Notes: generated from the sequence alone by a model not told the origin. A stretch of DNA of 64,000 bases from Cronobacter malonaticus LMG 23826 (GCF_001277215.2 NZ_CP013940.1:3286001-3350000), one strand, 5' to 3'; shown: positions 1 through 14,270, numbered from the stretch's first letter. A program made the numbers and translations.

Positions 1-1695
<1,695 letters not shown>

Positions 1696-1707
1696 CTAAC
1701 CTGCTCT

Positions 1708-3060
1708 CTATAGCCGAGAGAAATCATTGAAAAGTGCAAGCCCCATTAACAGCACCAGCAAAATTGAGCCAATGCGATAACTAAAGTCTTGAACTCGCTC
1801 GGAAACCGGCCCGCCTTTAAGCTTCTCAATCGCCAGAAACAGCAAATGTCCCCCGTCGAGTACGGGTAGCGGGAACAGATTGATAATCCCTAAGTTCACG
1901 CTGATCAGCGCCAGAAACATCAGGTAGTAAATCAACCCAAACTCCGCTGACATCCCTGCTCCCTGGGCAATCGAGATTGGCCCACTGAGGTTGTTCAGTT
2001 TAACGTCGCCGGTCAGTAATTTTCCCAGCATGTTGACCGTCAGCTTCATCAGTTGCCACGTTTTCTCTGTAGCTTCTGCTATTGCGTTAAACGGCCCATA
2101 CTGGCGCACGGTTTTGTACTCATCAGGCAGCGGCGCGATTTTCGGCACCACGCCTGCAAACCCTTCCGCCTTTTCGTTACCGGGTTTTGTATCCGGTATC
2201 AGCGTCAAAGACAAGGGGCTGCCCTGTCTTTCTATTTCGATTGCGAGCGGACGCGCCGGATTATCCCGCACCATCGTCACAAAGGCCGACCACTCACTGA
2301 GCGGCTGCCCATCGACTTTAACGATCCTGTCTCCGGCTTGCAAACCCGCTTTACTGGCGGCGGACTTCGGCTGAACCTGCGCAAGCACCGGTTCAATCTT
2401 CGGCCCAAACGGCCTGATGCCAAGCGACGCGACCGGATCTTCTTTATCCGGCTCAAACTGCCATTGACGCAGATCGAGTACTTTATCCATGGTCGCCGTG
2501 TCACCTGGCGAGGCAATGCTCAGCGTCACGTTCTTGTCGCCGATATGGCCAACCAGTTCGAGGCGCACAGCATCCCAGTCTGGCGTTTCGATGCCATCTA
2601 CAGCTTTTAGTTCCGTGCCTGGTTCGATTTGTGCGTTTGCCGCGATGGAATTGGGCGTTATTTCACCAATCACAGGCTTAAGACCCGGCACGCCCATCAT
2701 GAAAACGAGCCAGTAGGCGAAAATGGCGAAGAGGAAATTGGCGACAGGCCCGGCGGCGATGATCGCGGCGCGCTGTGCCACGGTTTTATTATTAAACGCT
2801 TCGTGACGCAGTTCCGGCGCAACCGGCTCTACACGCTCGTCGAGCATTTTGACATAGCCGCCCAGCGGAATGAGGGCGATGACATATTCAGTGCCGTGGC
2901 GGTCGGTACGCCGCCACAGAGCCTTACCAAAGCCGACGGAGAAGCGCTCTACGCGCACGCCGACTTTACGGGCAACCCAGAAATGGCCGAACTCATGCAC
3001 CGTGATAAGAACGCCCAGTGCGATAATAAAAGCCGCCAGATTCCAGAGTATGCTCAACAT
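1708..3060 (-). CDS. rseP: RseP, site-2 intramembrane zinc protease
   Basis: Inner-membrane metalloprotease that cuts DegS-trimmed RseA to free sigma-E and also clears signal-peptide remnants. At 450 residues it equals E. coli RseP. The zinc motif HEFGH is at 22-26 in the first membrane segment, two PDZ domains occupy roughly 115-310, and the second metal-binding motif LDGG (D402) lies in a late membrane segment. It sits between cdsA and bamA on the same strand with small gaps, indicating one envelope biogenesis operon. No key residue is missing. Confidence 0.97.
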   Translation of the reverse strand: MLSILWNLAAFIIALGVLITVHEFGHFWVARKVGVRVERFSVGFGKALWRRTDRHGTEYVIALIPLGGYVKMLDERVEPVAPELRHEAFNNKTVAQRAAIIAAGPVANFLFAIFAYWLVFMMGVPGLKPVIGEITPNSIAANAQIEPGTELKAVDGIETPDWDAVRLELVGHIGDKNVTLSIASPGDTATMDKVLDLRQWQFEPDKEDPVASLGIRPFGPKIEPVLAQVQPKSAASKAGLQAGDRIVKVDGQPLSEWSAFVTMVRDNPARPLAIEIERQGSPLSLTLIPDTKPGNEKAEGFAGVVPKIAPLPDEYKTVRQYGPFNAIAEATEKTWQLMKLTVNMLGKLLTGDVKLNNLSGPISIAQGAGMSAEFGLIYYLMFLALISVNLGIINLFPLPVLDGGHLLFLAIEKLKGGPVSERVQDFSYRIGSILLVLLMGLALFNDFSRL

Positions 3061-3071
3061 AATCTATTCCG

Positions 3072-3929
3072 TTAAATCGTCCTGAAGACCAGCAGCAGCA
3101 GGCAGGCGAAAACCGGCACCGCCGCCGTGAGGCTGTCGATGCGATCGAGAATACCACCGTGGCCTGGGATCAGATGTCCGCTATCTTTAATGCCCGCTTC
3201 GCGCTTAAACATGCTTTCGGTCAGGTCGCCCAGCACAGAGGCCAGCGCAGCGACAATCGAACAGGTCAACAGCGTCGCAGGCGCGACGTTCAAATCTGCC
3301 CATGCGCCATAAATCCAGGAGATAATCGCCGCGGTCAAAAGACCACCGATAAAGCCCTGCCAGGTTTTCCCCGGAGAGACTTTCGGCGCAAGCTTATGCT
3401 TGCCGAACATTTTACCGAACATATACGCGCCGGAATCCGCGCCCCAGACAAGGAACATGACATACAGTAGCCAGAGCGCGCCGCTGTAGTGATTCGCGTC
3501 GTAATGCCACGCCCGCAACGCCACCATACCCCAGAAAAAGGGGACAATCGTTAACAGGCCAAACACCAGACGCAGCGCTTTTGAATGTCGCCAGAATGCC
3601 GCGGAGTTGGGGTAGAACAGCACCAGCAACAGCGCGACCGCCCACCAGCCCAGCGATGCCCAGAGCGCGCCTTCGACCAGCGGAACGCTAATCGGTGCCT
3701 GGTAAATGGGCAGAAAAAAGAGCATCAGCGCCAGAAGCAGCCCGCAAAGCAGCGCCAGCCATACCCGCTGAGATCGGGAAGTAAAACCGCTCAGTTGCCC
3801 CCATTCCCAGGCGGCCAACACGCAAACGACCAGCGTCGCAATCGCGAAACCCATCGGCGGCAACAAAAACAGCGCGGCGATAACAACCGGTATTAAAACA
3901 AACGCAGAAATCAGGCGATACTTCAGCAA
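3072..3929 (-). CDS. cdsA: CdsA, phosphatidate cytidylyltransferase
   Basis: Makes CDP-diacylglycerol from CTP and phosphatidic acid, the branch point of phospholipid synthesis. The 285-residue protein is an integral inner-membrane protein with about eight hydrophobic segments. The family signature is present near the C-terminus: S-x-F-K-R-E, then K-D-S, then P-G-H-G-G-I-L-D-R, carrying the metal and substrate binding Asp residues. Length matches E. coli CdsA. It lies 12 bases upstream of rseP and 12 bases downstream of uppS, so it is almost certainly cotranscribed with both. Confidence 0.96.
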   Translation of the reverse strand: MLKYRLISAFVLIPVVIAALFLLPPMGFAIATLVVCVLAAWEWGQLSGFTSRSQRVWLALLCGLLLALMLFFLPIYQAPISVPLVEGALWASLGWWAVALLLVLFYPNSAAFWRHSKALRLVFGLLTIVPFFWGMVALRAWHYDANHYSGALWLLYVMFLVWGADSGAYMFGKMFGKHKLAPKVSPGKTWQGFIGGLLTAAIISWIYGAWADLNVAPATLLTCSIVAALASVLGDLTESMFKREAGIKDSGHLIPGHGGILDRIDSLTAAVPVFACLLLLVFRTI

Positions 3930-3941
3930 AAGCTACCCCCA

Positions 3942-4700
3942 TCAGGCATCGATGCCGCCAGGTGCCGTGCCGCCGAACCGGCGTTCCCGGTTGGCAAAGG
4001 CATTTAGCGCACCTTCAAAGTCTTGTTCATCAAAATCAGGCCAGAGAACATCGGTAAAATAGAGTTCTGCATAGGCGATTTGCCACAGCAGGAAATTACT
4101 GATTCGATGCTCTCCCCCTGTCCTAATCACTAAATCTACGGGAGCCAGCTCATGCATGCAGATTTGCTTACTGAGCATCTCTTCATCAATCTGGTCAGGA
4201 CGTAATAATCCTTCCTGGACCTGTGCCGCTAACTGCTGCACTCCCTGAATAATATCCCAACGTCCGCCATAATTCGCGGCGATATTCAGCGTCAGGCCAG
4301 TATTCTGGCTGGTTAACGCCTCGGCTTTGTGGATACGATCCTGTAAACGGGTGTTAAACCGGCTAATATCGCCGATAACGCGCAAACGCACATTATGGCG
4401 ATGCAGGCTTTTGACTTCGCTGTCGAGCGCCCAGACGAATAATTCCATCAGCGCGCTGACTTCCTGAGCGGGACGATTCCAGTTTTCGCTGCTGAATGCG
4501 TAAAGCGTCAGTGCCTCAATACCATTGTTTGCAGCGAAAGAAACCGCGCGGCGAACCGACTTCGCCCCCGCTTTATGACCAAAGGCTCTGATTTTCCCTT
4601 GTCTTTTCGCCCAGCGGCCATTGCCATCCATAATAATGGCAACATGGCGCGCGCCATGTGCGGGCAAGTTTTCGCTTAATGGAAGGTTTACAGACAACAT
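3942..4700 (-). CDS. uppS: UppS, undecaprenyl diphosphate synthase
   Basis: A cis-prenyltransferase that adds eight isopentenyl units to farnesyl diphosphate, giving the C55 lipid carrier for peptidoglycan and O-antigen (also called IspU). At 252 residues it is within one residue of E. coli. The signature MDGNGRW is at 24-30 with catalytic D25, and the C-terminal RERRFGG motif is intact. It heads the uppS-cdsA-rseP-bamA run; a terminator separates it from dxr upstream, so a promoter should lie in 4701-4760. Confidence 0.96.
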   Translation of the reverse strand: MLSVNLPLSENLPAHGARHVAIIMDGNGRWAKRQGKIRAFGHKAGAKSVRRAVSFAANNGIEALTLYAFSSENWNRPAQEVSALMELFVWALDSEVKSLHRHNVRLRVIGDISRFNTRLQDRIHKAEALTSQNTGLTLNIAANYGGRWDIIQGVQQLAAQVQEGLLRPDQIDEEMLSKQICMHELAPVDLVIRTGGEHRISNFLLWQIAYAELYFTDVLWPDFDEQDFEGALNAFANRERRFGGTAPGGIDA

Positions 4701-4761
4701 AACGCGTATTTATTCCCTGATAAGGATTAAGCGGTACTCAGGAATACTGAAGCCTTTGCAT

Positions 4762-4786
4762 AAAAAAGCCGTGAAAACCACGGCTC
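4762..4786 (-). terminator. Rho-independent terminator of dxr
   Basis: On the minus strand a stem AGCCGTGG/CCACGGCT-type arm pair closes a TTTT loop and runs directly into a T tract. It lies in the 188-base gap between dxr and uppS; the rest of that gap holds only the expected uppS promoter region. Confidence 0.8.
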
Positions 4787-4888
4787 GCCCGACCGGCCAG
4801 GCTCACCCACCCGTATTCAGGTGGCGCAGACTATATCACCGAAGCAGGGCGCTCACAAATAACCTCGCCTTCACCGCATGATTAATCA

Positions 4889-6085
4889 TCAGCTTGCGAG
4901 ACGCGTCACCCGTTTCTGCGCAACAATACGCGCTTCGGCATCGACGGTAAGCACTTCATCCACACTTTGCGGCTCACGAAGATCCATTTCATCCAGCACC
5001 GCCTGATTAAGCGCTGCGATATCCGTAAAACGAATCTCTCCGGCAAGAAAAGCGGCGACCGTAATTTCATTCGCCGCGTTCAGCGCTGTCGTCGCCGCCT
5101 GCCCTTTTTCGAAGGCATCCATGGCGAGTTTCAGACACGGATAACGCTGATAATCCGGTTCACCGAAGCTCAGCGTCGCTATCTTGCAAAAATCCAGATG
5201 CTGCACGCCGGAAGGAACGCGCGCCGGCCAGGCCATCGTATGCGCGATGGGGGTGCGCATATCGGGTTCGCCCAGTTGTGCCAGCACGCTGCCATCGGCA
5301 TAACGCACCATGGAATGAATCACCGACTGTGGATGAATCAATACTTCCATCTGGTCTGCCCGGGCGTTAAACAGCCAGCGAGCTTCAATGTATTCGAGAC
5401 CTTTATTCATCATGGTAGCCGAATCGACGGATATTTTGCGCCCCATCGACCAGTTAGGATGACGACACGCCTGGTCCGGCGTCATTGCGGCCAGTTCAGG
5501 CAAAGGCGTCTGTCGAAACGGTCCACCAGATCCGGTGAGGATAATCGAAGAAACTCCGCTTTCCTCAAGTTTAGCGTACCCCAGGTTGTGTTGAATTGTT
5601 GCCGGTAAACTCTGAAAAATCGCGTTATGCTCGCTGTCCACCGGCAGTAGTTGCGCCCCGCTCTGCGCCACTGCATCCATAAAAAGTCGCCCGCAGGTCA
5701 CCAGCGATTCTTTATTCGCCAGTAACACTTGCTTACCGGCTGCGATAGCCGCAAGCGTCGGCAGAAGTCCGGCTGCGCCAACGATGGCCGCCATCACCTG
5801 GGTCACATCGTCGAGCGCCGCCATCTCGCAGGCGGCATCGCGCCCGGCCAATACTTCAGTGCGGCTGCCATGCTGGCGCAGCGTTTCACGCAATTCTCGG
5901 GCGCTCGCCTCGTCATCCATTACCGCGAATCGGGGACGAAACTCCAGGCATTGCTCAACCATTCTGGCGACATTCTTACCCGCCACCAGGGCGGTCACCG
6001 AAAATTCTTCCGGATTATGGCGAATAACATCAAGGGTGCTGCAACCGATAGAGCCGGTAGAGCCGAGAATGGTTAAATGCTTCAT
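4889..6085 (-). CDS. dxr: Dxr, 1-deoxy-D-xylulose 5-phosphate reductoisomerase
   Basis: Second enzyme of the MEP isoprenoid pathway; rearranges and reduces DXP to MEP with NADPH and a divalent metal. I start at the ATG at 6085 (MKHLTILG), which gives 398 residues as in E. coli; an in-frame extension to 6139 would add 18 unconserved residues. NADPH loop GSTGSIG is at 8-14, and metal ligands D150 and E152 are in the PVDSEHN motif. It feeds the same lipid pathway as uppS just downstream. Confidence 0.96.
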   Translation of the reverse strand: MKHLTILGSTGSIGCSTLDVIRHNPEEFSVTALVAGKNVARMVEQCLEFRPRFAVMDDEASARELRETLRQHGSRTEVLAGRDAACEMAALDDVTQVMAAIVGAAGLLPTLAAIAAGKQVLLANKESLVTCGRLFMDAVAQSGAQLLPVDSEHNAIFQSLPATIQHNLGYAKLEESGVSSIILTGSGGPFRQTPLPELAAMTPDQACRHPNWSMGRKISVDSATMMNKGLEYIEARWLFNARADQMEVLIHPQSVIHSMVRYADGSVLAQLGEPDMRTPIAHTMAWPARVPSGVQHLDFCKIATLSFGEPDYQRYPCLKLAMDAFEKGQAATTALNAANEITVAAFLAGEIRFTDIAALNQAVLDEMDLREPQSVDEVLTVDAEARIVAQKRVTRLAS

Positions 6086-6210
6086 GAGGCGCTCAACGTG
6101 AAAATAAGAATAAACGCATCGCGCTGGCGCGCGATCCAATGCAAAACGCCGCCAGCGAAAACCGCGATGCGGCTCTCCTGTACGGCGTTTACAGTATCAT
6201 CAGAAAGGGA

Positions 6211-6768
6211 TTAGAACTGCATCAGCTCGGCTTCTTTATCAGCCAGCGCCGCGTCCACTTTCTTGATGGCGGCGTCAGTCAGTTTCTGAACGTCGTCCTG
6301 AGAGCGGCGATCTTCATCTTCGCCAATCTCTTTATCTTTCAGCAGCGCTTTAACTTTATCGTTCGCGTCACGACGGACGTTACGGATAGCCACACGCGCC
6401 TGCTCGGCTTCGCCACGCACGACTTTGATGAGATCTTTACGACGTTCTTCAGTCAACGGCGGCAGCGGAACGCGAATATCGCTGCCCGCGGAGCTTGGGT
6501 TCAGACCGAGGTCAGATGCCATAATCGCTTTCTCAACGGCCGGGCCCATAGAGCGATCGAACACGTTGATTTTCAGCGTACGGGAGTCTTCTACGGTGAC
6601 GTTAGCCAGCTGACGCAGCGGCGTCGGCGTGCCGTAGTATTCCACCACGATCCCGTCCAGCAGGCTTGGGGAAGCGCGGCCGGTACGCACTTTGCTGATT
6701 TGGGTTTTGAATGCTTCAACGCACTTGTCCATGCGTACTTCAGCATCTTTTCTGATATCGCTAATCAC
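6211..6768 (-). CDS. frr: Frr, ribosome recycling factor
   Basis: Splits post-termination ribosomes together with EF-G and IF3. The 185-residue protein has the full family length, with a helical domain rich in charged heptads (the [13 protein letters not shown] and [11 protein letters not shown] stretches near 105-135) and the conserved [12 protein letters not shown] segment near 30-42. It lies 125 bases upstream of dxr and about 170 bases downstream of pyrH on the same strand, the usual enterobacterial order. Confidence 0.97.
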   Translation of the reverse strand: MISDIRKDAEVRMDKCVEAFKTQISKVRTGRASPSLLDGIVVEYYGTPTPLRQLANVTVEDSRTLKINVFDRSMGPAVEKAIMASDLGLNPSSAGSDIRVPLPPLTEERRKDLIKVVRGEAEQARVAIRNVRRDANDKVKALLKDKEIGEDEDRRSQDDVQKLTDAAIKKVDAALADKEAELMQF

Positions 6769-6936
6769 GTTACGAATCCTTGAAAACTGGTTATCAGGCA
6801 GACCACACCCGCGCCACGTTGCCTTGCGGCTGCGTGCTAAGTATAGCCTTCTTTATCTTGCGGCACCCGACGGGTCGCCTGGTCACGGAAACTGATTTTA
6901 AAGCGGAATCTTACCCTGATTCCCTTCAAACGAAAA

Positions 6937-7662
6937 TTATTCCGTAATCAAAGTGCCTTCTTTTTCGCCCATTACCACGCGGCGCAGCGCGCCCGGCTTA
7001 TTCATGTTGAAAACACGAATCGGCAATTTGTGGTCGCGTGCGAGCGTAAAGGCCGCCAGATCCATCACTTTCAGCTCTTTTTCGAGCACTTCCTGATAGG
7101 AAAGTTGATCATAGAGCGTCGCGGTTGGATCTTTCATCGGGTCTGCGGAGTAGACGCCGTCTACTTTCGTCGCCTTCAGCACCACTTCCGCTTCGATTTC
7201 GATGCCGCGCAGGCAGGCGGCGGAATCGGTGGTGAAGAACGGGTTGCCGGTACCGGCGGAGAAAATAACCACGCGGTTGTTACGCAGCAGGCTGATAGCT
7301 TCAGCCCAGCTATAGTTGTCGCACACGCCGTTTAACGGGAAGGCAGACATCAGGCGGGCGTTAACATAGGCGCGATGCAGCGCGTCGCGCATCGCAAGGC
7401 CGTTCATTACGGTCGCGAGCATACCCATGTGGTCGCCCACGACACGGTTCATACCGGCTTTGGCAAGGCCAGCGCCGCGGAATAAGTTGCCGCCGCCGAT
7501 CACCACCCCGACCTGGATGCCCAGCTCCACCAGCTCTTTAATTTCCTGCGCCATGCGATCCAGAATGCTCGCATCAATACCGAAGCCTTCTGCTCCTTGC
7601 AGCGCTTCGCCACTCAGCTTGAGCAGAATGCGTTTATAGACGGGTTTTGCATTGGTAGCCAT
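6937..7662 (-). CDS. pyrH: PyrH, UMP kinase
   Basis: Phosphorylates UMP to UDP, feeding RNA, UDP-sugar and CTP synthesis. The 241 residues match E. coli. The amino-acid-kinase fold motifs are visible: KLSGEAL near 15-21 and GGGNLFRG near 57-64 for phosphate binding, plus the DHMGM region that lines the UMP site. Hexameric, cytosolic, GTP-activated and UTP-inhibited in the family. A terminator behind tsf separates it from the rpsB-tsf operon. Confidence 0.97.
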
Positions 7663-7772
7663 GTTTCTTTCCTGGAACTGTCAACGAATGGGATGGTTAA
7701 TTCAGGCGACATGATGCGTCGCATTCCGGCTCCGGCTATATAAGAGCAGGCCGAAATTTATGAATGACGGAT

Positions 7773-7802
7773 AAAAAGGAGCCGCCCTCAGGCGGCTCTT
7801 TT
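7773..7802. terminator. Terminator of the rpsB-tsf operon
   Basis: An 8-bp stem GAGCCGCC/GGCGGCTC with a 4-base loop is flanked by A and T runs on both sides. It sits 7 bases beyond the tsf stop codon on the minus strand and could work in both directions. The remainder of the 146-base gap to pyrH should hold the pyrH promoter. Confidence 0.85.
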
Positions 7803-7808
7803 ACACCA

Positions 7809-8660
7809 TTAAGACTGGCGGGACATGGCAGCAACTTCTGCTGCAAAGTCAGTCTCAACTTTCTGGATGCCTTCGCCCACTTCGAAGCGGATGAAGTTAG
7901 TGACGTCAGCGTTGTGCTCTTTCAGCAGCTGAGCAACGGTTTTGCTCGGATCCATAACGAACGGCTGACCGGTCAGAGAAACTTCGCCGGTGAATTTCTT
8001 CATGCGGCCTTCAACCATTTTCTCTGCGATTTCTTTCGGCTTGCCAGACTGCATGGCGATGTCCAGCTGTACCTGGTACTCTTTTTCTACCACGTCAGCA
8101 GACACGTCTTCCGGCTTAACGAATTCCGGCTTGCTTGCAGCAACGTGCATCGCCAGCTGTTTAACCAGCTCTTCGTCAGCGTTTTTAGCCGCAACCAGAA
8201 CGCCGATGCGCGCGCCGTGCAGGTAGCTTGCCAGAACGTCGCCTTCCAGGGATGCGATACGACGGATGTTGATGTTCTCGCCGATTTTAGCAACCAGTGC
8301 AACGCGTTCTTCTTCGAACTGCGCTTTCAGCGCTTCAACGTCGGTGATTTTGCCCGCAAAAGCCGCGTCCAGAACTTTGTCAGCGAACGCCTGGAAACCG
8401 CCGTCTTTAGCCACGAAGTCGGTCTGGCAGTTAACTTCCAGGATCACGCCGTAGTTGCCTTCAATCTTGGTTTTGATCACGCCGTCAGCAGCTACGTTGC
8501 CTGCTTTTTTCGCCGCTTTGATCGCGCCAGATTTACGCATGTTTTCGATAGCCAGCTCGATGTCGCCATTAGCTTCAACCAGAGCTTTTTTACATTCCAT
8601 CATGCCTGCGCCAGTACGTTCGCGCAGCTCTTTTACCAGGGAAGCGGTAATTTCAGCCAT
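7809..8660 (-). CDS. tsf: EF-Ts, translation elongation factor Ts
   Basis: Nucleotide exchange factor for EF-Tu. I start at the ATG at 8660 ([12 protein letters not shown]), giving 283 residues as in E. coli; an open frame upstream to 8738 runs through the intergenic hairpin and is not coding. The N-terminal [15 protein letters not shown] signature and the TDFVAKD loop near 80-86, which inserts into EF-Tu, are intact. It follows rpsB on the same strand across an intercistronic hairpin, so part of its expression depends on readthrough. Confidence 0.97.
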   Translation of the reverse strand: MAEITASLVKELRERTGAGMMECKKALVEANGDIELAIENMRKSGAIKAAKKAGNVAADGVIKTKIEGNYGVILEVNCQTDFVAKDGGFQAFADKVLDAAFAGKITDVEALKAQFEEERVALVAKIGENINIRRIASLEGDVLASYLHGARIGVLVAAKNADEELVKQLAMHVAASKPEFVKPEDVSADVVEKEYQVQLDIAMQSGKPKEIAEKMVEGRMKKFTGEVSLTGQPFVMDPSKTVAQLLKEHNADVTNFIRFEVGEGIQKVETDFAAEVAAMSRQS

Positions 8661-8735
8661 TCTATAATCCTCGGTTATCTCGTGCGGGGAGATAAGTCCA
8701 GGCCTGTCGGAGACTACCGACACACCCGACTCAAA

Positions 8736-8763
8736 CAAAAAAGGGAGCCTGAGACAGGCCCCC
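8736..8763 (-). terminator. Intercistronic hairpin between rpsB and tsf
   Basis: On the minus strand GGGGCCTG pairs with CAGGCTCCC around a TCTC loop (one mismatch) and is followed by six T. It has the form of a rho-independent terminator but lies inside the rpsB-tsf operon, so it probably acts as a partial terminator setting the S2 to EF-Ts ratio. Confidence 0.75.
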
Positions 8764-8816
8764 TAACCAAACTTGTTACTACCTGGTTAATAAGGGCTCT
8801 AAACGAGCATGCCTTA

Positions 8817-9697
<881 letters not shown>

Positions 9698-9703
9698 GCG
9701 CGC

Positions 9704-9733
9704 TTTATATCACAATTTCGGCCGGGACTCCAA
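9704..9733 (-). promoter_or_regulatory. rpsB promoter
   Basis: On the minus strand TTGGAG is followed after 18 bases by an extended -10, TGATATAAA (hexamer TATAAA), then a GCGCGCC discriminator. A GC-rich discriminator next to an extended -10 is typical of stringently controlled ribosomal promoters and agrees with the known E. coli rpsB promoter. Confidence 0.75.
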
Positions 9734-9851
9734 TAGTTGTTCACGGGACGTGCCCTTAATGATTCTCAATTTGGCACCTTCCTGATGCCCTGATACCATT
9801 GTTTTACATTTATCAGTATTGCCGACTTTTCCGGCACCAGCGGACCAGATT

Positions 9852-10646
9852 ATGGCTATTTCAATCAAAACCCCTGAAGAAATCGAAAAAATGCGCGTCG
9901 CGGGAAGGCTTGCCGCTGAAGTGCTTGAGATGATCGAAGAACATGTGAAGCCGGGCGTCAGCACGGGCGAGCTGGATCGTATCTGTCACGATTACATTAC
10001 TAATCACCAGCATGCGATCTCCGCGTGCCTGAACTACCACGGCTTCCCGAAATCCGTGTGCATCTCTATTAACGAAGTGGTGTGCCACGGGATTCCTGAT
10101 GACGGCAAGCTTCTGAAAGATGGCGATATCGTCAATATCGACGTGACCGTTATTAAAGATGACTACCACGGCGACACGTCCAAAATGTTTATCGTCGGTA
10201 AGCCGACCATCCTGGGCGAGCGCCTGTGCCGCATTACGCAGGAAAGCCTCTATCTGGCGCTGCGCATGGTGAAACCAGGCATCCGCCTGCGCACGCTCGG
10301 TGCCGCCATTCAGAAATTCGTCGAAGCGGAAGGCTTTTCTGTGGTGCGCGAATATTGCGGACACGGCATCGGCCGCGGCTTCCATGAAGAGCCGCAGGTG
10401 CTGCATTACGACGCCGACGACGGCGGCGTCGTGCTGCAACCGGGCATGACCTTTACGGTCGAGCCAATGGTGAACGCTGGCGACTACCGCATCCGTACCA
10501 TGAAGGATGGCTGGACGGTGAAAACCAAGGATCGCAGCTTGTCTGCGCAGTACGAGCATACTATTGTGGTGACGGATAACGGCTGCGAAATTCTGACGTT
10601 GCGTAAGGACGACACCATACCCAACATCATTTCGCATAACGATTAA
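9852..10646 (+). CDS. map: Methionine aminopeptidase, type I
   Basis: Removes the initiator methionine from nascent proteins with small second residues. I start at ATG 9852 ([10 protein letters not shown]), giving 264 residues as in E. coli; the in-frame ATG 33 bases earlier adds unconserved residues. All five metal ligands are in place (D97, D108, H171, E204, E235) and the catalytic H79 is present. It is divergent from rpsB and is followed by a strong terminator before glnD. Confidence 0.98.
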   Translation: MAISIKTPEEIEKMRVAGRLAAEVLEMIEEHVKPGVSTGELDRICHDYITNHQHAISACLNYHGFPKSVCISINEVVCHGIPDDGKLLKDGDIVNIDVTVIKDDYHGDTSKMFIVGKPTILGERLCRITQESLYLALRMVKPGIRLRTLGAAIQKFVEAEGFSVVREYCGHGIGRGFHEEPQVLHYDADDGGVVLQPGMTFTVEPMVNAGDYRIRTMKDGWTVKTKDRSLSAQYEHTIVVTDNGCEILTLRKDDTIPNIISHND

Positions 10647-10651
10647 TAAGA

Positions 10652-10675
10652 AGCCGGCAAGCGCCGGCTTTTTTT
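10652..10675 (+). terminator. Terminator of map
   Basis: A 7-bp stem AGCCGGC/GCCGGCT with an AAGC loop is followed by a run of T. It lies 5 bases after the map stop codon and ends shortly before glnD. Confidence 0.85.
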
Positions 10676-10686
10676 ATGGGTGGCGC

Positions 10687-13365
10687 ATGATGAGTAACAC
10701 ATTACCCGAGCAGTCTGTGAATACCACGCTTGCTCCTCTCCCCGGACAGCCTGACTACCCCGCCACCTGGCCTGCCGACGCGCTTAACTGCGCGCAAATC
10801 AAACAGCATCTCGACGCTTTTCAGCAGTGGCTTGGCGCAGCGTTTGACGACGGCTACACCGCCGAACAACTGATTGAAGCCCGCACCGAATTTATCGACC
10901 AGCTCCTGCAACGGCTGTGGATTGCCGCGGGCTTTGGCGATACTCCGGACACCGCGCTGGTCGCGGTCGGCGGCTACGGGCGCGGCGAACTGCACCCGCT
11001 ATCAGATATCGATCTACTCATCCTGAGCCGCAAGCGCTTGAGCGAAGCGCAGGCGCAAAAAGTGGGCGAGCTGCTGACGCTCCTGTGGGACGTGAAGCTG
11101 GAAGTAGGCCACAGCGTACGCACGCTTGAAGAGTGCTTGCTGGAAGGGCTTTCAGATCTCACCGTTGCCACAAACCTTATCGAATCACGCCTGCTGATTG
11201 GCGACGTGGCGCTGTTCCTCGAGTTGCAAAAGCATATTTTCAGCGACGGCTTCTGGCCTTCAGAAAAATTCTTCGCCGCCAAAGTGGAAGAGCAGAACGA
11301 GCGCCACCAGCGCTATCACGGCACCAGCTACAACCTGGAGCCGGACATTAAAAGCAGCCCTGGCGGCCTGCGCGATATCCACACGCTGCAATGGGTGGCG
11401 CGCCGCCACTTTGGCGCCACGTCGCTGCGTGAAATGGTCGGCTTCGGCTTTCTGACGGAAGCCGAGCGCAACGAGCTCGACGAGTGCCAGCATCTGCTGT
11501 GGCGCATTCGTTTTGCGCTGCATCTGGAGCTCAACCGCTACGACAACCGGTTATTGTTTGATCGTCAGCTGAGCGTGGCTCAACGCCTGTGTTATGAAGG
11601 CGAAGGCAACGAGCCGGTTGAGCATATGATGAAAGATTTCTACCGCGTCACGCGCCGCGTCGGCGAACTTAACCAGATGCTGCTGCAACTGTTCGACGAG
11701 GCGATCCTCGCGCTCACCACCGATGAAAAACCGCGCGTGCTAGATGATGACTTCCAGCTGCGCGGCACGCTTATCGATCTGCGCGACGAGACGCTGTTTA
11801 TTCGCGAGCCGCAGGCCATTCTGCGCATGTTTTACATGATGGTGCGTAACCGCGACATCACCGGGATCTACTCCACCACCCTGCGTCATCTGCGCCACGC
11901 GCGCCGTCATCTTAAACAGCCGCTGTGTTACATCCCGGAAGCCCGCTCGCTGTTTCTGGCGATGCTGCGCCATCCGGGCGCGGTAAGCCGCGGCCTGCTG
12001 CCGATGCATCGCCATAGCGTATTGTGGGCGTACATGCCGCAGTGGTCGCATATTGTCGGGCAGATGCAGTTCGACCTGTTCCACGCCTATACGGTGGATG
12101 AGCACACCATTCGCGTGTTGCTGAAGCTGGAAAGCTTCGCTAAAGAAGAGACGCGCGCGAAACACCCGCTCTGCGTGGATCTTTGGCCGCGCCTGTCACA
12201 CCCGGAGCTGATCCTCATCGCCGCGCTGTTCCATGACATCGCCAAAGGCCGTGGCGGCGATCACTCGGTGCTGGGCGCGCAGGACGTCCTGAAATTCGCC
12301 GAACTGCACGGCCTCAATTCGCGTGAAACGCAGCTGGTCGCCTGGCTTGTACGCCACCATCTGCTGATGTCGGTCACGGCGCAGCGCCGCGACATTCAGG
12401 ACCCGGAAGTCATTAAACAGTTTGCCGAAGAAGTGCAGACCGAAAATCGGCTGCGTTTCCTCGTCTGCCTGACGGTGGCGGATATCTGCGCCACCAACGA
12501 AACGCTCTGGAACAGCTGGAAGCAGAGCCTGCTGCGCGAGCTTTACTTCGCGACCGAAAAACAGCTGCGTCGTGGCATGCAAAGCACGCCCGATATGCGC
12601 GAGCGCGTGCGCCATCACCAGCTCCAGGCGCTGGCGCTGCTGCGTATGGAAAACATTGACGAAGAGGCGTTGCACCACATCTGGGGACGCTGTCGCGCCA
12701 ACTACTTTGTACGCCACAGCCCGAATCAGCTTGCCTGGCATGCGCGGCATCTGCTCCATCACGATCTCAGCAAGCCGCTTATCCTGCTAAGCCCGCAGGC
12801 GACGCGCGGCGGCACCGAGATATTCATCTGGAGCCCGGACCGCCCTTACCTCTTCGCCGCCGTCTGCGCCGAGCTTGACCGGCGCAACCTGAGCGTACAC
12901 GACGCGCAGATCTTCACGACCCGCGACGACATGGCGATGGATACCTTTATTGTGCTGGAGCCGGACGGCAGCCCGCTCTCCCCCGACCGCCACGAGGCGA
13001 TTCGCCAGGGTCTTGAGCAGGCGATCACGCAGCGCACCTGGCAGCCGCCGCAGCCGCGTCGTCAGCCTGCCAAACTGCGGCACTTTACGGTGGAAACCGA
13101 GGTCAATTTTCTGCCAACGCACACCGACAGAAAATCGTTTCTGGAGCTTATCGCGCTCGATCAACCCGGCCTTCTGGCGCGTGTCGGGCAGGTCTTCGCC
13201 GACCTCGGCATTTCGCTGCACGGAGCCAGGATCAGTACAATTGGAGAGCGAGTAGAAGATTTATTTATAATCGCGACAGCGGACCGGCGTGGGCTTAATA
13301 ATCTGCTCCAGCAAGAGGTGAGACAACGGTTGACAGAGGCCCTCAATCCAAACGATAAAGTGTAG
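10687..13365 (+). CDS. glnD: GlnD, bifunctional uridylyltransferase/uridylyl-removing enzyme
   Basis: Nitrogen sensor: adds UMP to PII proteins (GlnB, GlnK) when glutamine is low and removes it when glutamine is high. At 892 residues it is within two of E. coli. Domains in order: nucleotidyltransferase with GGYGRGE at 95-101 and catalytic Asp pair D107/D109; a helical linker; an HD hydrolase domain with HD followed by AKGRGGDHS near 516; two C-terminal ACT domains from about 700 that bind glutamine. A second ATG one codon in (10690) is equally possible. It has little space after map and probably its own weak promoter. Confidence 0.97.
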   Translation: MMSNTLPEQSVNTTLAPLPGQPDYPATWPADALNCAQIKQHLDAFQQWLGAAFDDGYTAEQLIEARTEFIDQLLQRLWIAAGFGDTPDTALVAVGGYGRGELHPLSDIDLLILSRKRLSEAQAQKVGELLTLLWDVKLEVGHSVRTLEECLLEGLSDLTVATNLIESRLLIGDVALFLELQKHIFSDGFWPSEKFFAAKVEEQNERHQRYHGTSYNLEPDIKSSPGGLRDIHTLQWVARRHFGATSLREMVGFGFLTEAERNELDECQHLLWRIRFALHLELNRYDNRLLFDRQLSVAQRLCYEGEGNEPVEHMMKDFYRVTRRVGELNQMLLQLFDEAILALTTDEKPRVLDDDFQLRGTLIDLRDETLFIREPQAILRMFYMMVRNRDITGIYSTTLRHLRHARRHLKQPLCYIPEARSLFLAMLRHPGAVSRGLLPMHRHSVLWAYMPQWSHIVGQMQFDLFHAYTVDEHTIRVLLKLESFAKEETRAKHPLCVDLWPRLSHPELILIAALFHDIAKGRGGDHSVLGAQDVLKFAELHGLNSRETQLVAWLVRHHLLMSVTAQRRDIQDPEVIKQFAEEVQTENRLRFLVCLTVADICATNETLWNSWKQSLLRELYFATEKQLRRGMQSTPDMRERVRHHQLQALALLRMENIDEEALHHIWGRCRANYFVRHSPNQLAWHARHLLHHDLSKPLILLSPQATRGGTEIFIWSPDRPYLFAAVCAELDRRNLSVHDAQIFTTRDDMAMDTFIVLEPDGSPLSPDRHEAIRQGLEQAITQRTWQPPQPRRQPAKLRHFTVETEVNFLPTHTDRKSFLELIALDQPGLLARVGQVFADLGISLHGARISTIGERVEDLFIIATADRRGLNNLLQQEVRQRLTEALNPNDKV

Positions 13366-13407
13366 TGAATTTTTAATACCCAAAAGTTATCAGGAAAGAA
13401 GCTAATT

Positions 13408-14232
13408 ATGCAGCAGCTACAGAACGTTATTGAATCCGCTTTCGAGCGCCGCGCCGACATCACGCCGGCGAACGTCGATGCCGTCACCCGCGAGGCGGTC
13501 AACCAGGTTATCGCCCTGCTGGACAGCGGCGAACTGCGCGTCGCAGAGAAGATCAACGGCGAGTGGGTCACCCACCAGTGGCTGAAAAAAGCGGTGCTGC
13601 TCTCCTTCCGTATCAATGACAACCAGGTGATTGAAGGCGCGGAAAGCCGCTACTTCGACAAAGTGCCGATGAAATTCGCTAACTACGACGAAGCCCGTTT
13701 CCAGAAAGAAGGCTTCCGCGTGGTGCCGCCTGCGGCCGTGCGCCAGGGTGCGTTTATCGCCCGCAACACCGTACTGATGCCGTCTTATGTCAATATCGGC
13801 GCGTATGTCGATGAAGGCACCATGGTGGACACCTGGGCGACCGTCGGCTCATGCGCGCAGATCGGTAAAAACGTTCACCTCTCCGGCGGCGTCGGCATCG
13901 GCGGCGTACTGGAGCCGCTGCAGGCCAACCCGACCATCATTGAAGACAACTGCTTTATCGGCGCGCGTTCTGAAGTGGTGGAAGGCGTTATCGTCGAAGA
14001 AGGCTCTGTAATCTCAATGGGCGTTTACATCGGCCAGAGCACCAAAATTTATGACCGCGAAACCGGCGAAGTCTTCTACGGCCGCGTGCCGGCAGGCTCC
14101 GTGGTGGTTTCCGGCAACCTGCCGTCGAAAGATGGCTCATACAGCCTCTACTGCGCGGTGATCGTGAAGAAAGTCGACGCGAAAACCCGCGGTAAAGTCG
14201 GTATCAACGAACTGCTGCGCACCATCGACTAA
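13408..14232 (+). CDS. dapD: DapD, tetrahydrodipicolinate N-succinyltransferase
   Basis: Transfers a succinyl group from succinyl-CoA in the succinylase branch of lysine and meso-diaminopimelate synthesis, so it supplies cell-wall precursor. The 274 residues equal E. coli. The C-terminal half is a left-handed beta-helix of hexapeptide repeats (isoleucine or valine every sixth residue from about 100 to 230), including the [13 protein letters not shown] substrate loop. A strong terminator follows. Confidence 0.97.
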
Positions 14233-14240
14233 GCAGAACG

Positions 14241-14270
14241 AAAAAAGGCGGGCCTGGCCCGCCTTTTTCG
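14241..14270 (+). terminator. Terminator of dapD
   Basis: Stem GGCGGGC/GCCCGCC with a CTG loop, flanked by A6 and T5 runs, 8 bases after the dapD stop. The 70 bases beyond it lead to yaeH. Confidence 0.85.
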
